DNA from: Sanderia malayensis
Lineage: Eukaryota > Cnidaria > Scyphozoa > Semaeostomeae > Pelagiidae
Length of the DNA: 64,000 nucleotides
Assembly (NCBI GenBank): GCA_013076295.1
Contig: RQOL01000871.1
Location: forward strand, 328,290-392,289
Direction of reading: 5' to 3'
The translations under genes were made by a program, and so were the position numbers. Each line of letters opens with the position of its first letter. Positions within the stretch are counted from its first letter, which is position 1. This document shows, piece by piece, positions 62,969-64,000 of this stretch. Below the pieces are notes generated by a model. It made no database searches. It saw only the letters and a program-made list of their open reading frames with translations, and was not told the origin of the DNA.

Positions 62969-63950
62969 GTTCAGTTTTGTTCTGTTCTTGGTTGCACGAA
63001 AAATGGGTTAAGGATGAGGTCAAATTTCATCGAATTCCCAAAGACCCTGGACGGAGGGAAAGATGGATTTCTGTTGCCAAAATAAATCCAGATAGCAATA
63101 TTGACCATGCTTGGGTTTGCAGGATTCACTTTGTCTCAGGTAGGCCATAACATATTTGTATTTATTCACCATTTTTTCCTACAGGTTGCTCTGATTGGGA
63201 TGTGAGATTATAATTATCTGTTTTACACGTTTATAACTAAATACATATGTTTCCCTAAGGTCTAGGTCAGAAAAGGGAAAACATAGTGAGAACTTAAAGG
63301 AAGACAACATATTTGGCATTGTTATCTTTTCAGCAATGTACTCTGGAACATGACAATAATAAGCTCCTTATGAAAATTCTTGGTTTTGTCGAGCCTTACA
63401 TGCATTCCCATCAAAACAGAAAGCTCTTTAATTTTCAAGAACTTCTTGTACTAATGCGGTTACGTCTTGATTTATCAGAGCAATACTTGGCTTATCGTTC
63501 TGGAGTTCACATAAGTAGTGTTTGCAGAATTTCCTACCAGTGGATTGTTGTTTTGTCAAAATGTCTATCATCTACCCTTACTCTAAGGCCTGAAAGGGAA
63601 GTTCTTCGCAAGACCATGCCTACAGCATTCAGAGAGCATTTTTCAAAGTGTGCTGTGATCATTGATTTGCACGATAGCAAGAAATGCCTATATATTTCCT
63701 GCGTCCACTCTCTTTACCAAATCTCATAAACAATTATAAGTTGGACCAGTCAAAGGTTCTATTGGCTTTCCTCCGATGTTTATAATGCTAAACAGGTCGC
63801 ACAAAAAGGTTGAATATTATCGCAACTCGTCGTCCAATAAATTGTCCTTAGCTTTGTAGAGTACTTGTGATCGCGATATTCCACGTGCGAATCCATGTGG
63901 AAAGAGTAATTGGACTGCTTCGAAATAAACTTACAATGTTATAGGCTTGG
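62969..63950 (+). pseudogene. THAP-finger DDE_4 (ISL2EU/Harbinger-like) transposase remnant
   Basis: Starts MVQFCSVLGCTKNG; after a one-base frame change at an A/G run the THAP finger continues VKFHRIPKDPGRRERWIS and HAWVCRIHFVSG, giving the C2CH zinc set. At 63313-63729: TLEHDNNKLLMKILGFVEPY, then the helix-turn-helix FQELLVLMRLRLDLSEQYLA, YRSGVHISSVCRISYQW, REHFSKCAVIIDLHDS (first Asp). Near 63860-63945 a last piece reads VRIHVERVIGLLRNKLTML (final Glu region). The middle Asp block is missing or unreadable. Confidence 0.75.
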
Positions 63951-64000
63951 TATATGACAGATTTTCTTGGTATCTTGATATAGAAAAAGAGAACTTTGAG

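Noticed and set aside
1..64000. CRISPR arrays, operons, bacterial genes
   Set aside because: No direct repeat-spacer structure; introns, LTR elements and eukaryotic TE families throughout.
1..64000. tRNA or rRNA genes
   Set aside because: I saw no tRNA box A/B pair or rRNA block by reading; a covariance search was not possible.

Overview
This is eukaryotic, AT-rich, intron-bearing DNA with no bacterial-style operons. It is packed with nested transposable elements (TEs), the mix typical of an aquatic invertebrate genome: Zisupton/KDZ, BEL/Pao, Ty3/Gypsy, DIRS, Penelope, P-element/THAP, Mutator-like, Tigger/pogo, Harbinger-like, hAT-like and CR1/L2-type LINE sequences. A cnidarian or another marine invertebrate is my best guess, but no host marker settles it. 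The only host-gene sequence I recognise is the last two exons of a ubiquilin-like gene (27.3-27.6 kb).

Layout. 0-0.6 kb: 61-bp minisatellite. 1.9-3.5 kb: decayed repeat X, second copy at 35.3-37.4 kb. 3.7-4.3 kb: LINE fragment (minus) split by a 182-bp hAT-type MITE. 4326-13786: a 9.46-kb Zisupton-superfamily DNA transposon with ~260-bp terminal inverted repeats and one long minus-strand gene. I reconstructed its 5' exons from splice sites and frame: SGNH-hydrolase-like module, basic linker, a 96-bp exon present three times in tandem, then C2H2 fingers, SWIM finger, CxC-like region, DDE-type transposase core, SAP, Ulp1-like domain without its catalytic residues, and PHD finger. 13.8-17 kb: repeat R1, a MITE and a small possible spliced gene. 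17.2-20.6 kb: repeat S copy A. 20.4-23.5 kb: Mutator-like transposase split by a TTAA-flanked MITE. 23.6-27.2 kb: DIRS element split by a Harbinger-type MITE. 27.6-29.3 kb: 5'-truncated Penelope-like element. 29.2-34.6 kb: TE-derived gene pieces.

40.6-56.2 kb is repeat S copy B, enlarged by three insertions: a 824-bp Tigger/pogo remnant (TA duplication), a full-length BEL/Pao element (42013-48173, 367-bp LTRs identical by eye, TCAAG duplication) and a full-length Ty3/Gypsy element (50314-55642, minus, 294-bp LTRs identical by eye, CTTT duplication). Copy A acts as a reference for the unoccupied sites. 56.3-62.3 kb is a direct duplication of a LINE-plus-P-element pseudogene block; a Harbinger-type MITE sits at the junction and a solo LTR in the second copy. 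63.0-63.95 kb: THAP-DDE transposase remnant.

Nothing here forms a cellular pathway. The genes are TE machinery, mostly broken. The Gypsy element looks intact, the BEL is young but carries three single-base frame breaks, and the Zisupton gene has two nonsense codons and one frameshift yet keeps its domain order and splice sites. All family calls come from reading motifs; no database search was run.
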